In this document: positions 1-8,471 of the stretch, piece by piece
Layout of the letters: each line of letters opens with the position of its first letter
Numbering within the stretch: position 1 is the first letter of the stretch
Assembly: GCA_038852315.1 (NCBI GenBank)
Contig: JAWCKF010000001.1
Coordinates: 78,670-142,669, forward strand
DNA: 64,000 nucleotides
Direction of reading: 5' to 3'
From: COMBO-56-21 sp038852315
Lineage (GTDB): Archaea; Thermoplasmatota; Thermoplasmata; UBA10834
Made by a program: the position numbers and the translations under genes
Notes under the pieces: model-generated
The model's input: only the letters and a program-made list of their open reading frames with translations
Databases searched by the model: none
What the model was told of the DNA's origin: nothing

Positions 1-457
1 GCGGGATCGTCTCATAGCCGGTCGGATCGACCCTCGCGGGGTCCGTGTCCTCGAACCTGTTGATGCACCGCCCCCCATACCGCTTGACGTACTCATCGTT
101 CAGGATCGCCATCCGGCTGTGCCCCAGGTGAAGCGGACCGGAGGGGTTGGGCGCGAGACGCATCCTGACCTCGCCCGTAACCCCGGGAAGGTCTGGAAGG
201 CCGACCTCGCGTGTCTTCGACACCCTCTGGAGCAGCTCTGGAGCCAGTTCTTCGAGCGCCCTCCTCTGAGCCTCTCGGGACATCTTGTTGACTTCCTCGA
301 CTATGCCTTTGGCAACCGAGGAGATCTCCTTGGCGCGCTGCCTCAGCTCTGGGTTTTCGGCCATGACCTTTCCCAGCACCGCCCCGACGGAAGCCTTTCC
401 CGAGAACTGCGCTGCGTTCTGGAGCGCATATTTCCTGATGATCGACTCGACATCCAC
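1..457 (-). CDS. gltX: Glutamyl-tRNA synthetase, N-terminal part (runs off window)
   Basis: The reverse strand is open from a GTG at 457 to the window edge, giving about 152 residues. An archaeal-type helical N-terminal extension (about residues 1-95) leads into the Rossmann fold, where MRLAPNPSGPLHLGHS carries the class I HIGH-type signature, followed by NRFEDTDPARV. This pattern is typical of archaeal/eukaryotic GluRS, which charges tRNA-Glu; in organisms lacking GlnRS it may also misacylate tRNA-Gln. GTG 457 is chosen because a TATA-like stretch at 481-488 (read on the minus strand) would place transcription start at or next to it. The C-terminal half, with the KMSKS loop and anticodon domain, lies outside, so GluRS versus a close GlnRS relative cannot be fully separated. 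Confidence 0.9.
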   Translation of the reverse strand, partial: MDVESIIRKYALQNAAQFSGKASVGAVLGKVMAENPELRQRAKEISSVAKGIVEEVNKMSREAQRRALEELAPELLQRVSKTREVGLPDLPGVTGEVRMRLAPNPSGPLHLGHSRMAILNDEYVKRYGGRCINRFEDTDPARVDPTGYETIP

Positions 458-547
458 GGCCGACTCGATTGGCGCGAGCGTATAAAAAGGGTTGTGAGCA
501 GCGCGTAGCCAGGACTGGGAAGAAAGGTTAGAAATACGCTCTGGTTG

Positions 548-1834
548 ATGCTCTGGCGGGGTGCATCGTTGTCTGTCAGGTCGTTCCTGGACAGGTTCAA
601 GGAAACCATCGTCGTGAAGGGCCACATAAGCAGGGAGCTTGAGCTCACGCGCATACTGCACAAGGAGAGGACGAGGCCCGTGCTCTTCGAGAACCTGGAT
701 GGATACAGGGCGGTCGGCAACCTGTGGTCTACCAGGGAGAGGATCGCCGATGCGATGGGCGTGCAGCCCGCTGAACTCACGCGACTCATGATGCAGGCCA
801 TGGACGCTCCCTCCGCCCCCCAGGAGATCGACAACGCACCGTTCGACAAGAACACACTGACGGACTTCGACCTTCGCGAGTCGGCCATCCCGAAGTTCTA
901 CAGCAGTGACGGCGGGAGGTACGTGACCGCAGGTGTGGTGATCGCGGAGCACGACGGTATAAGGAACATGTCTTTCCACAGGCTGATGCTCTTGGGAGAG
1001 AACAGGTTTGCCATCAGACTCGTGCCGAGGCACCTCTATGCGCTTCACCAGCGGGCCATGGACAAGGGCGAGGACCTCAAGATAGCGGTTGCCATCGGGC
1101 TGTGCCCCTCGGTGTTGCTCCCTGCCGCGATGAATCTCGAGTTCGGCAAGGACGAGCTTCATGTTGCGAACTCTCTCAGGCAGCTCTGCCTAAGGGAGCC
1201 CGTGTACGTCCGGAGGATAAGGAACGGCCTGTTGGTCCCGGCCTTCGCCGAGTATGTATTCGAGGGCAGGATCACGCGTGAGACAGCGGACGAGGGACCG
1301 TTCGTCGACATCACCGGCACCGTCGATCCCGTGAGGAAGCAACCGGTCGTGGAGATCGACAGGATATACCATCGGGACGATGCGATCTTCCACCTGATAC
1401 TCCCGGGGGCGAACGAGCACTACCTTATGATGGGCATGCCCCGCGAACCGGTGATCCAGAAGGCGGTCGGGCTCGCAGTTCCCGAGGTTCACGCCGTTCG
1501 CCTCACCGAGGGCGGATGCTGCTGGCTGCACGGCGTCGTTTCCATAACGAAGCAGAGGGAAGGCGATGCCGTGAACGCCATCATGGCTGCTCTGGGTTCC
1601 CACCCATCGATGAAGATGGTGACGATAGTGGACCGTGACATCGACATCTTCGACGACCGCGAGGTCGAGTGGGCAGTCGCGACTCGGTTCCAGGGCCACA
1701 GAGGCCTCGTGGTCGTAGAGAACGCTCGAGGAAGCAGTCTAGACCCCAGCGCCGACGAAACCACTACGAAGGTGGGCATAGATGCGACCAAACCGGTCGG
1801 CGCGAAGGGATTCGACAGGGTTCTACCCTCCTGA
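548..1834 (+). CDS. UbiD-family decarboxylase (archaeal type, possible anhydromevalonate phosphate decarboxylase)
   Basis: About 428 residues, the short archaeal UbiD length rather than the roughly 490 of bacterial UbiD. Family landmarks are visible: FENLDGYRAVGNL near residue 50, an RNMSFHRLMLL segment, LVPRHLYALH, and VPAFAEYVFEG with EGPFVDITG, which carries the acidic/arginine residues around the prenylated-FMN site. Archaeal homologues of this length decarboxylate trans-anhydromevalonate 5-phosphate in the modified mevalonate route to isopentenyl phosphate; that role is inferred from family knowledge. No UbiX flavin prenyltransferase lies nearby. The start is uncertain: TTG 545, ATG 548 or TTG 569 (LSVRSFLDRF) are in frame, and a TATA-like TTAGAAATA near 527-536 would favour 569. 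Confidence 0.85.
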   Translation: MLWRGASLSVRSFLDRFKETIVVKGHISRELELTRILHKERTRPVLFENLDGYRAVGNLWSTRERIADAMGVQPAELTRLMMQAMDAPSAPQEIDNAPFDKNTLTDFDLRESAIPKFYSSDGGRYVTAGVVIAEHDGIRNMSFHRLMLLGENRFAIRLVPRHLYALHQRAMDKGEDLKIAVAIGLCPSVLLPAAMNLEFGKDELHVANSLRQLCLREPVYVRRIRNGLLVPAFAEYVFEGRITRETADEGPFVDITGTVDPVRKQPVVEIDRIYHRDDAIFHLILPGANEHYLMMGMPREPVIQKAVGLAVPEVHAVRLTEGGCCWLHGVVSITKQREGDAVNAIMAALGSHPSMKMVTIVDRDIDIFDDREVEWAVATRFQGHRGLVVVENARGSSLDPSADETTTKVGIDATKPVGAKGFDRVLPS

Positions 1835-1950
1835 TCGAGAGGGGCCCAGCATTCCACGCACAGAGGCACCTGGCTTCATAGAGGCTGCTGTTGCGAAATC
1901 ATCATAGAAGGGCATATGTATCATGGTTCGACGGCTCCGGGGGCTAGGCT

Positions 1951-3060
1951 ATGAGACCGATGAGGTTCAATCTGTTGACGCTCATGGGCGCTGTGATTGG
2001 GGCGATATCCATATTCCTGACATGGGTACACGGCCGAGAGGAGGCCATGCTGGGTCCCCGATCGCCGCGCGACCCGGTGCCCACCGGACCGTTCCGAGAC
2101 CCGATGAACCTGCTCGAGACGACTTTCATCCAGTATTCGACCATCGAGTTCTGGTTGGCAGCTCTGTTCTTTGTCGTGGGGACCGTGCTGCTGTTCTACA
2201 CCTCATGGGGCGTGATCTCCCAGATCGTGGGATACCTTGCGTTCCTCCACGCCTACGCAACTGCCAGCTGGATCAGCTCGATACCCGCGTACGGCATGGG
2301 ACCCAAGCTCGGCCTCGTCTCCGCAATCTTCTGCTTCACATCGCTGGTGTTCCCCTACTGGATAGGGAAACGCGCCGAGAAGGGGAGCGTATTGAACAGG
2401 TTCCTCGCCGTGGACCCCGGCGGCAGCACGAAGCTGCTGCTACCGTCTTTGTTCGCCGTCTTCGCAGGCCTGACCTTCTTCCTCAGCCTCGTGACTTCAT
2501 ACAGCGAGTACCGCCTGTCCGTGAGCGACAAATCTGCCGATACCGCCTCCATCCTCTTCGCGGCGGCCGGGTTCATACTAATGGCACTGGCGTACCTGAG
2601 GTTGTTCTGGGACGCGACCCCGATGAGCGCCGAAGCTGCCGCAAAGGCCGCAGAGGTCGAGTTCCCGCTCCTCCAATACCTCAAGACCAGATGGAAGGTC
2701 CTCCTCGCTGTGGTCGTTGCCTTCATCGTAGTACTGGCAGGCCTCGCATTCGTGTACAAAGGTGACACCTGCGAGATCTCGATCACCGTGAGGAACTCGG
2801 ACCCGAGCCTGTCCTGTCAGTACGGGCTGCTCGTCAACGGCGTCATGAAGGTTAACGCCACCCTTGCTCCCGGCGAGAGCGCGACGAGCACCTTCTCAGT
2901 GCCAACAGGTTGGTACACGGTCCAGGCAGACTATGTATGGCTGAACGACTCGGTGGTGAAAGGGCTGGGCACTTCAGTGGATTTCGAGCGCATCGTGCAG
3001 CTCATGCCTTTCCGCAGCGCTTCGATGGAGTACTCGATACCCGCGCAGTCTAGTGATTGA
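1951..3060 (+). CDS. Polytopic membrane protein with C-terminal extracytoplasmic domain
   Basis: 369 residues, no recognised family. Six to seven hydrophobic helices are visible (roughly residues 6-26, 65-85, 88-110, 118-138, 165-187, 198-218 and 240-262), followed by about 100 residues beginning GDTCEISITVRNSD that look like a beta-rich domain outside the membrane (NGVMKVNATLAPGESATSTF, a CARDB/immunoglobulin-like character). ATG 1951 (MRPMRFNLLTLMG) begins directly with the first membrane segment. A longer ORF in another frame over the same region is a shadow. Function unknown. Confidence 0.75.
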   Translation: MRPMRFNLLTLMGAVIGAISIFLTWVHGREEAMLGPRSPRDPVPTGPFRDPMNLLETTFIQYSTIEFWLAALFFVVGTVLLFYTSWGVISQIVGYLAFLHAYATASWISSIPAYGMGPKLGLVSAIFCFTSLVFPYWIGKRAEKGSVLNRFLAVDPGGSTKLLLPSLFAVFAGLTFFLSLVTSYSEYRLSVSDKSADTASILFAAAGFILMALAYLRLFWDATPMSAEAAAKAAEVEFPLLQYLKTRWKVLLAVVVAFIVVLAGLAFVYKGDTCEISITVRNSDPSLSCQYGLLVNGVMKVNATLAPGESATSTFSVPTGWYTVQADYVWLNDSVVKGLGTSVDFERIVQLMPFRSASMEYSIPAQSSD

Positions 3061-3111
3061 CGACCTCGATGTTCTTTGGCTGTTGCAGGGGCAACCATTA
3101 CGCGAAAAGCC

Positions 3112-3119
3112 TTATATAA
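3112..3119 (+). promoter_or_regulatory. TATA box of the IscA/HesB-like gene
   Basis: TTATATAA lies 34 nt upstream of the ATG at 3153, preceded by a purine-rich CGCGAAAAG that could serve as a BRE. It is one of the clearest archaeal promoters in the window. Confidence 0.6.
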
Positions 3120-3152
3120 TCAGCCACCCTAGCGAGCCGTGAGGCCGAACGA

Positions 3153-3467
3153 ATGGTCACAGTCACGCCAAAAGCGATTGAGGTAATGAAGACGATAGTC
3201 GAGGAGCCGAAGCGGAAGGAACCGATCAGGATCTTCTTCGCCGGATATTCCTGCTCGGGTCCGGCGTACATGATGGGGTTCGACAAGAAAACAGACAACG
3301 ATGTTGAGGTCGCGGCAGACGGCTTCAGGATAATCTACGAGAGGGGCTTGGAGGAAGACCTGAAGGATGCTGTCGTGGACTCGGTCGACACGCCGCAGGG
3401 GCCAGGTATAGTGGTCCGCCTGAAGAGCGTTGGGTCGGCGTGCTCCTCGTGCGCGGGCTGTCACTGA
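3153..3467 (+). CDS. HesB/IscA-like iron-sulfur protein
   Basis: 104 residues. It aligns by eye with the A-type carrier fold: VTPKAIEVMKTIV at the start, FFAGYSCSGPAYMMGFD with the first conserved cysteine, and a Cys-rich end GSACSSCAGCH where IscA has CGCG. A-type proteins hold or transfer Fe-S clusters or iron during cluster assembly. The tail has three cysteines and a histidine, more than the canonical CxC, so cluster or metal binding may differ. It is monocistronic, with its own TATA box at 3112-3119. No SUF or ISC partners are adjacent. Confidence 0.8.
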   Translation: MVTVTPKAIEVMKTIVEEPKRKEPIRIFFAGYSCSGPAYMMGFDKKTDNDVEVAADGFRIIYERGLEEDLKDAVVDSVDTPQGPGIVVRLKSVGSACSSCAGCH

Positions 3468-3527
3468 GGCTACATTCGCCCCGCCAAGGAGAAAACATTC
3501 ATACGCCCGACGGGCTCTCAAAGGCCC

Positions 3528-5864
3528 GTGTTCGTCGAGCATGAGCTGATCAGGCCCTCCTCCATCGAGCAGAGGGACTACCAGACCAACATCGCAGAGG
3601 CTGCGAAGCGCGAATGCACTCTGCTCGTGCTCCCGACCGGCCTCGGGAAGACCGTGGTGGCACTGCTTGTCATTGCGGACGTGCTCAGGGACAGAAGGGG
3701 CAAGGTCCTGTTCCTTGCGCCCACTAAACCGCTTGTCCAGCAGCATGCAGCTTTCTTGAAGGAGCATCTTGTAGGCTTCGAGCCTACCGTGTTCACGGGC
3801 GAGGTCCCGCCCGAGGAGAGGCGTGAGGCCTGGAGGAACGCCCGCCTGATTGTATCGACACCCCAGGTGATAGAGAACGACCTGCAGGAGCACAGGATAT
3901 CGCTGGATGGTGTGGAGCTCATCGTTTTCGACGAGGCGCATAGAGCGGTCGGGGACTACTCCTATGTGACCATCGGCAGGATGTTCCAGACCAAGGGAGG
4001 CCTGGTGCTGGGGATGACTGCCTCTCCAGGTTCGGACGTCAGCAAGATAGCCGAGGTCTGCGAGAACCTGGGCATCACCAACGTGGAGATAAGGTCGGAA
4101 CTGGACGAGGACGTAGTGAAGTACACGCAGAACATCGACATCCAGTACGTCGCAGTGAACCTCCAGGAGGGTATGGCCCCGGTCATTTTCCTCCTTAAAC
4201 AGATCTACGATGAGCAGATCAAGAAGCTGAGGGAGTTCGGATTCTTGGACCCGAAGAAACCGGTGACGACAAGGGACCTCCTCGAGTGCGGGAACATCAT
4301 AAGGGCGAGGCTTCAGTCCGGGCGGAAGTCGTTCCAGCTGTTCAGGGCGGCGAGCGTCCAGTCGCTCGCGATGAAGGTTAACCATGCGATAGAGCTCGCT
4401 GAGACCCAGGGGAGGGGCGCGCTCGAGAGCTACATCGAGAAACAGGTGGCCGAGGCCGCGGAGAAGGGCGGCTCGAAGGCTGCGAGGGACCTTGTCAAAG
4501 ATGCGAGGTTCCAGCAGGCCAGGACGCTCGTCTACGGCATGGAGAGGGATCATCCAAAGCTCGAGAAGATAGTGCCCATCATCCGCGGCCAGTTCGCCTC
4601 CAAGCCCGACTCGCGCGTGATAGTGTTCACGCACTACAGGGACACGTGCGAGCTGGTGACCCAGACGCTCGGGAAGATACCCGGCCTCAGACCTGTCAGG
4701 TTCGTCGGCCAGGCAAGCAAGGGCGACGATGCGGGCCTGAACCAGAGGGAGCAGAAGGACATCATAGACAAGTTCCGAGCGGGCGAGTTCAACGTGCTCG
4801 TGGCGACATCCATCGCCGAGGAGGGGCTGGACATACCGTCAACGGATCTGGTCGTGTTCTACGAACCAGTCCCATCTGAGATAAGGACCATACAGCGCAG
4901 GGGGAGGACGGGCAGGCGCAGGGCTGGCAGAGTGGTCATGCTGGTCACGAAGCACACGAAGGACGAGGCGTACTTCTACTCCAGCCGCAGGAAGGAGCTG
5001 CAGATGAGGAAGGAGCTGGAAGGGCTCAGGCGGAAGCTCAGGGCCAGGAAGGGGCTTCCTGACGAGCCTTCTTCGGGCACGCAGAGGCTCACTAGACCCC
5101 AGCTCGAGGAGATGCTTACTGAGAAGCCTCTGACTGAGAAGGAGGCGCTGGCGAAGAAGGTCTCGGAAAGAAAGGGCCAAAAGGGGCTAGGACAGTTCGA
5201 GGGACAGTCTGACACTGTCGCCACCACGCTCACAGCCTCCAGAAGGGCGTCGGAAGTCGGCTTGGAGCGGCCTCTCAGGAACGCGGGCTTCGGCCTCCGC
5301 GAAGAAGAGCTCGAGTTCGCGGACGTGATCGTATCGCCTCGCGTGGCGGTTGCCGTGAGGACCGTCGACGACTTCATACGGGGCATCGGGGACGGCAGCG
5401 TGTTCTCCGCTCTGGCGAAGCTGAAGCATGAATACCTTCACCCGATACTGATAGTCCAGGGTGAGCCGCAGGGAGAGGGCGTGCAGGCCGGCAATGCCGC
5501 CGTCTACGACGCTCTGAGTTCCGTGCTCGCGGAGTATCACATGCCAGTGCTCTCCACCAGGAACGCGGAGGAGACCGCTGCACAGATAGTTTCATTGTAC
5601 AGACAGGAGGCTGCGAGGGAGGGTAGGAAGGAGCGAGGTGTTCAGACAACACTCGACATAACCAGCAGGCAGAGATTCCTGGTACAGGGCCTCCCGAACG
5701 TGTCGGCCACGCTCGCGCAGAGGCTGCTCGAGAGGTTCGGGTCTGTGAAAGGGATAGCGGACGCAGACGTCGAAGAGCTTATGCAGGTCGAGGGTATCGG
5801 CAGGGTCATAGCTGAGGGAATACATTCGGTACTGAGAAGGAAGTACGGCGAGGGGGGATCCTAG
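3528..5864 (+). CDS. hef: Hef-type helicase with degenerate ERCC4 nuclease domain
   Basis: 778 residues from a GTG start. N-terminal SF2 helicase: Walker A PTGLGKT near residues 36-42, DEAH in VFDEAHRAVGD near 134, and motif VI as QRRGRTGRRRAG. An ERCC4-like domain follows (about 590-690), then tandem helix-hairpin-helix elements (LPNVSATLAQRLLERFG, VEGIGRVIAEGI). Hef remodels stalled or branched replication intermediates and is the archaeal relative of FANCM/XPF. The nuclease signature is missing: where active XPF/Hef enzymes have GDxxxS and ERKxxxD, this protein reads ADVIVS and A609-V610-R611-x3-D615, and the upstream acidic DSRE strand is also not seen. This predicts helicase/translocase activity without cleavage. 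A TATA-like region lies at about 3494-3504. It is followed after 1 nt by the next gene, suggesting cotranscription. Confidence 0.93.
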   Translation: MFVEHELIRPSSIEQRDYQTNIAEAAKRECTLLVLPTGLGKTVVALLVIADVLRDRRGKVLFLAPTKPLVQQHAAFLKEHLVGFEPTVFTGEVPPEERREAWRNARLIVSTPQVIENDLQEHRISLDGVELIVFDEAHRAVGDYSYVTIGRMFQTKGGLVLGMTASPGSDVSKIAEVCENLGITNVEIRSELDEDVVKYTQNIDIQYVAVNLQEGMAPVIFLLKQIYDEQIKKLREFGFLDPKKPVTTRDLLECGNIIRARLQSGRKSFQLFRAASVQSLAMKVNHAIELAETQGRGALESYIEKQVAEAAEKGGSKAARDLVKDARFQQARTLVYGMERDHPKLEKIVPIIRGQFASKPDSRVIVFTHYRDTCELVTQTLGKIPGLRPVRFVGQASKGDDAGLNQREQKDIIDKFRAGEFNVLVATSIAEEGLDIPSTDLVVFYEPVPSEIRTIQRRGRTGRRRAGRVVMLVTKHTKDEAYFYSSRRKELQMRKELEGLRRKLRARKGLPDEPSSGTQRLTRPQLEEMLTEKPLTEKEALAKKVSERKGQKGLGQFEGQSDTVATTLTASRRASEVGLERPLRNAGFGLREEELEFADVIVSPRVAVAVRTVDDFIRGIGDGSVFSALAKLKHEYLHPILIVQGEPQGEGVQAGNAAVYDALSSVLAEYHMPVLSTRNAEETAAQIVSLYRQEAAREGRKERGVQTTLDITSRQRFLVQGLPNVSATLAQRLLERFGSVKGIADADVEELMQVEGIGRVIAEGIHSVLRRKYGEGGS

Positions 5865-5865
5865 G

Positions 5866-6108
5866 ATGGCCATAACCAGGTGCCCGCTCTGCGGCAGCAC
5901 GTGCATCGTCAAGAAAGTCGCGATGGAGGACGAGGAGTGGTGCAAGGTGGACGTCTGTCAGCTGTGCCAGACGATGTACCCCAGGGGCAGGACCGAGGTG
6001 GTGGTCGTCACAGCAGGCAAAGCCCGGGCACGCGCTACCAAGAGGGCTGCGGGGGCGAAGAAGCCGAAAGCATCCCCCAAGAAGAGGGCGAAGGGGAAGA
6101 AGCGGTAG
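5866..6108 (+). CDS. Small zinc-finger protein with lysine/alanine-rich tail
   Basis: 80 residues. Two CxxC pairs (CPLCGS near residue 6 and CQLC near residue 31) suggest one zinc site. From about residue 52 the chain is a basic tail of K, A, R and P (KKPKASPKKRAKGKK), resembling linker-histone-like or nucleic-acid-binding tails. The start codon follows the hef stop by a single base, so the two are probably translated from one transcript. I do not recognise a named family; a nucleic-acid-binding accessory role is a guess from composition and position. Confidence 0.7.
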   Translation: MAITRCPLCGSTCIVKKVAMEDEEWCKVDVCQLCQTMYPRGRTEVVVVTAGKARARATKRAAGAKKPKASPKKRAKGKKR

Positions 6109-6193
6109 AAATCTCTTTACGCACAGCCAGCGCGTCAGCCGCCCTGCAGATAGTTTTATGAACACTCTGCCCATACGAGTGAGCCCGAGGACG

Positions 6194-6472
6194 ATGGAGC
6201 TCAAGCTGCTGGAGAAGAAGAAGGACAGCATAAAGGTCGAGATCGCCGACCCGGATGAGACGCTCATATACCCGCTCATCCACGAGCTGCTCCAGGACAA
6301 GAACGTCTCCGAGGCGAGATACATCACTGGTCACCCGCAGCTCGACAAGCCGGTGCTGTTCGTAGAGGTGAAGGAGGGCAAGCCGCAGGCGGCCCTCAAG
6401 AAGGCCGCGAAGGCCCTGGCGAACCAGTTCGCCGAGGCGCGCGAGCTGGTCGAGAAGCAGCTGGGCAAGTAG
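6194..6472 (+). CDS. rpoL: DNA-directed RNA polymerase subunit L
   Basis: 92 residues from ATG 6194, the usual size of archaeal RpoL (Rpb11/AC19 homologue). The sequence MELKLLEKKKDSIKVEI, then PDETLIYPLIHELLQD, matches the family; RpoL forms the assembly platform heterodimer with RpoD. ATG 6194 is preferred over the in-frame ATG at 6158 because a TATA-like TAGTTTTA at about 6149-6156 would start transcription near 6178, and GAGG lies 4 nt before 6194. The family signature GEDHTL-like loop appears as DPDETLIYPL. Confidence 0.9.
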   Translation: MELKLLEKKKDSIKVEIADPDETLIYPLIHELLQDKNVSEARYITGHPQLDKPVLFVEVKEGKPQAALKKAAKALANQFAEARELVEKQLGK

Positions 6473-6513
6473 TCCGCGGAGTTATCTAGCGGCTCCATGA
6501 TTCCAGTGATGCG

Positions 6514-7797
6514 ATGGAAGAAAAGGATCTGGGGCTCGAGCTGTTCTACACGGGAGACCTGCCGGGGATAGGTGGCAAGCTGAGGAAGACCCCCGAGGAC
6601 TTCCAGGTGGACGAGGTCTCCGTCTTGCCCCCGGCTCACGAGGACGGAAGGTTCGTCGTCGCGAGGGTTTGGCACAGGAACTGGGAGATGAACAGGCTAG
6701 TGAGACGGCTCGGGACGAACCTGAGGATTTCGAGGGCTAGGATAGGGTTCGCGGGGACGAAGGATGGCAGGTCTGTAGCCACGCAGCTGATGTCCTTCGA
6801 CGCACCCATAGAGGACGTGATGGCGCTCACCATACCCGACGTGAAGATACTGGAAACATTCAGGGCGCGGAGGATGGTGGAGATAGGCGACCTCATAGGG
6901 AACAGCTTCAGGATAAGGGTGTCGGACATAGACCCGACTATAGACGCCAGGTCGATATGCTTGAGCGTGAAGGAGCGACTGGACGAGCTCGGTGGCTTCC
7001 CCAACTTCTTCGGCACCCAGAGGTTCGGCTCCATAAGGCCCATAACGCACCTCATAGGCCGGGACCTGATCAGGGGCGACTTCGAGAGCGCGGTGATGAG
7101 GTATGTCGCATTCCCGATGGAGGGTGAGGCGTCGGAGGCGAACGAGGCTCGTAGGCGGCTGCAGGAGACCAGGGACTTCGAGCAGGCACTGAAGGAGTAC
7201 CCTGGGAAGCTCGCCTTCGAACGCACCATGATAGCCCATCTCAGAAAACACCCGGATGATTACCTGGGTGCTCTCAGGACGCTGCCTTCGAACCTGTTGA
7301 TGATGTTCGTGCACGCCTACCAGTCTTACCTGTTCAACATGATCCTCAGCGAGAGGATCCGCAGAGGCATATCCATCAGGGAGCCGATCGTAGGTGACCT
7401 CGTGCTGCCGCTGAACAAGCTGAACCTTCCAGACCACGACAATCCGATACCAGTCACGGGCGAGAACCTCGAGAAGGCGCGTAGGAACGCGCGCGAGGGC
7501 AAGGCGTTCGTGAGCGGGCTGCTCTACGGCACACAATCTGTCTTCGCTGAAGGGGAGATGGGCGAGATCGAGCGGGCGGTCATAGAGAGGGAGGGCATCA
7601 GCAAGCTGGACTTCGAGATCGTCGGCCTGAGGGAAGCATCATCCAAGGGCACCAGGAGAGAGCTGCTGGCGCCGTACAAGGGCTTCAGGATGGAGTTCGG
7701 AGAGGGCGAGGTCACATTCGCCTTCACCCTAAACAAGGGGTGTTATGCCACGGCACTGATGAGGGAGTTCATGAAGGCACCCATGAGCCAATACTGA
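6514..7797 (+). CDS. truD: tRNA pseudouridine(13) synthase TruD
   Basis: 427 residues. The TruD hallmark IGFAGTKDGRSVATQ (about residues 71-85) includes the catalytic aspartate of AGTKD. Typical archaeal landmarks follow: NFFGTQRFGSIRPITH and MFVHAYQSYLFNMILSER. The enzyme isomerises U13 in several tRNAs; archaeal/eukaryal Pus7-type members can also modify U35. It lies 41 nt downstream of rpoL on the same strand. Full length, no anomaly. Confidence 0.93.
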   Translation: MEEKDLGLELFYTGDLPGIGGKLRKTPEDFQVDEVSVLPPAHEDGRFVVARVWHRNWEMNRLVRRLGTNLRISRARIGFAGTKDGRSVATQLMSFDAPIEDVMALTIPDVKILETFRARRMVEIGDLIGNSFRIRVSDIDPTIDARSICLSVKERLDELGGFPNFFGTQRFGSIRPITHLIGRDLIRGDFESAVMRYVAFPMEGEASEANEARRRLQETRDFEQALKEYPGKLAFERTMIAHLRKHPDDYLGALRTLPSNLLMMFVHAYQSYLFNMILSERIRRGISIREPIVGDLVLPLNKLNLPDHDNPIPVTGENLEKARRNAREGKAFVSGLLYGTQSVFAEGEMGEIERAVIEREGISKLDFEIVGLREASSKGTRRELLAPYKGFRMEFGEGEVTFAFTLNKGCYATALMREFMKAPMSQY

Positions 7798-7850
7798 GAT
7801 TGCGCTCCTCAGGCGGAACTGTTAATGTGCCCAGAGAGCATCGGTGTGTC

Positions 7851-8027
7851 GTGTTGAAGAAGAAAAAACCCAGGACTGTGTTGACTTGCCCTCAGTGCGG
7901 GTCCGCAGATCTCTACTACGAGGCCGCGCTCATAACCGGCTACAAGTACCACTGCAAGAGATGCGATTACATAGGGGCTTTCGTGATCGAGAAGGACATC
8001 GACGAGCAGATGGATGATTCTTCCTGA
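7851..8027 (+). CDS. Small zinc-ribbon protein
   Basis: 58 residues if started at GTG 7851 (TTG 7854 also possible). LTCPQCGSADLYYEA and YHCKRCDYIGAF give a CxxC-x20-CxxC zinc ribbon resembling those in transcription or replication accessory proteins. A longer in-frame extension back to 7740 overlaps truD and has unlikely composition, so it was discarded. A TTAATG element about 30 nt upstream could act as the promoter of a leaderless transcript. Function unknown. Confidence 0.65.
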   Translation: MLKKKKPRTVLTCPQCGSADLYYEAALITGYKYHCKRCDYIGAFVIEKDIDEQMDDSS

Positions 8028-8059
8028 GTCGAGGCTGTGGCTGGACCACGCAAGAGGGA

Positions 8060-8404
8060 CTAGAGCCGCCTGATCCTCTCTTCGTCATCGGGGTCTATGA
8101 AGTCGCTCTCCTCGGAGTGCTCGCTCAAGTGAGACAGCATAAGGGCGAACACGGGGTTGACAAGAAACGCGGCTATCCATTCGCCCCTCGACCCCTTGAC
8201 CACCCATCCTTCTTCGGAGAAAGTGGTCGTTGCGATCATTCCTACGAGCCATACTGTCATGATGAATACCATCAGGATGAAGAAGGGGAGAGGCTCGAAT
8301 CTCATGCCCAGTGCCACGAGGGCGAATAGCATGAGAGATGCGATGAATGCACCGACGCACGCGGCCCAGGCAACCCTGCCTTTGTCCAGCGACAAGCGTC
8401 GCAA
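8060..8404 (-). CDS. Small membrane protein
   Basis: 114 residues from TTG 8404 (a second TTG at 8395 is as good). Two strong hydrophobic segments (VAWAACVGAFIASLMLFALVAL and FFILMVFIMTVWLVGMIAT) and a weaker third (WIAAFLVNPVFALMLSHL), ending in an acidic tail DPDDEERIRRL. No recognised family. It sits downstream of PAN on the same strand with a gap of about 67 nt. Confidence 0.6.
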   Translation of the reverse strand: MRRLSLDKGRVAWAACVGAFIASLMLFALVALGMRFEPLPFFILMVFIMTVWLVGMIATTTFSEEGWVVKGSRGEWIAAFLVNPVFALMLSHLSEHSEESDFIDPDDEERIRRL

Positions 8405-8471
8405 CCTCCGGGTACGGTTGATTCATCAGAAGGACGCTACTTGAGACGTCGCTAGGACATCCGACATGTCC

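Noticed and set aside
3129..4634. Open reading frame of 501 codons antisense to hef
   Set aside because: High G+C leaves long antisense frames open; the product has no domain pattern and the sense strand encodes a clear helicase.
5866..8027. CxxC proteins at 5866-6108 and 7851-8027 as a RING E3 for the ubiquitin-like system
   Set aside because: Each has only two CxxC pairs, one zinc site, and not the eight-ligand cross-brace of RING.
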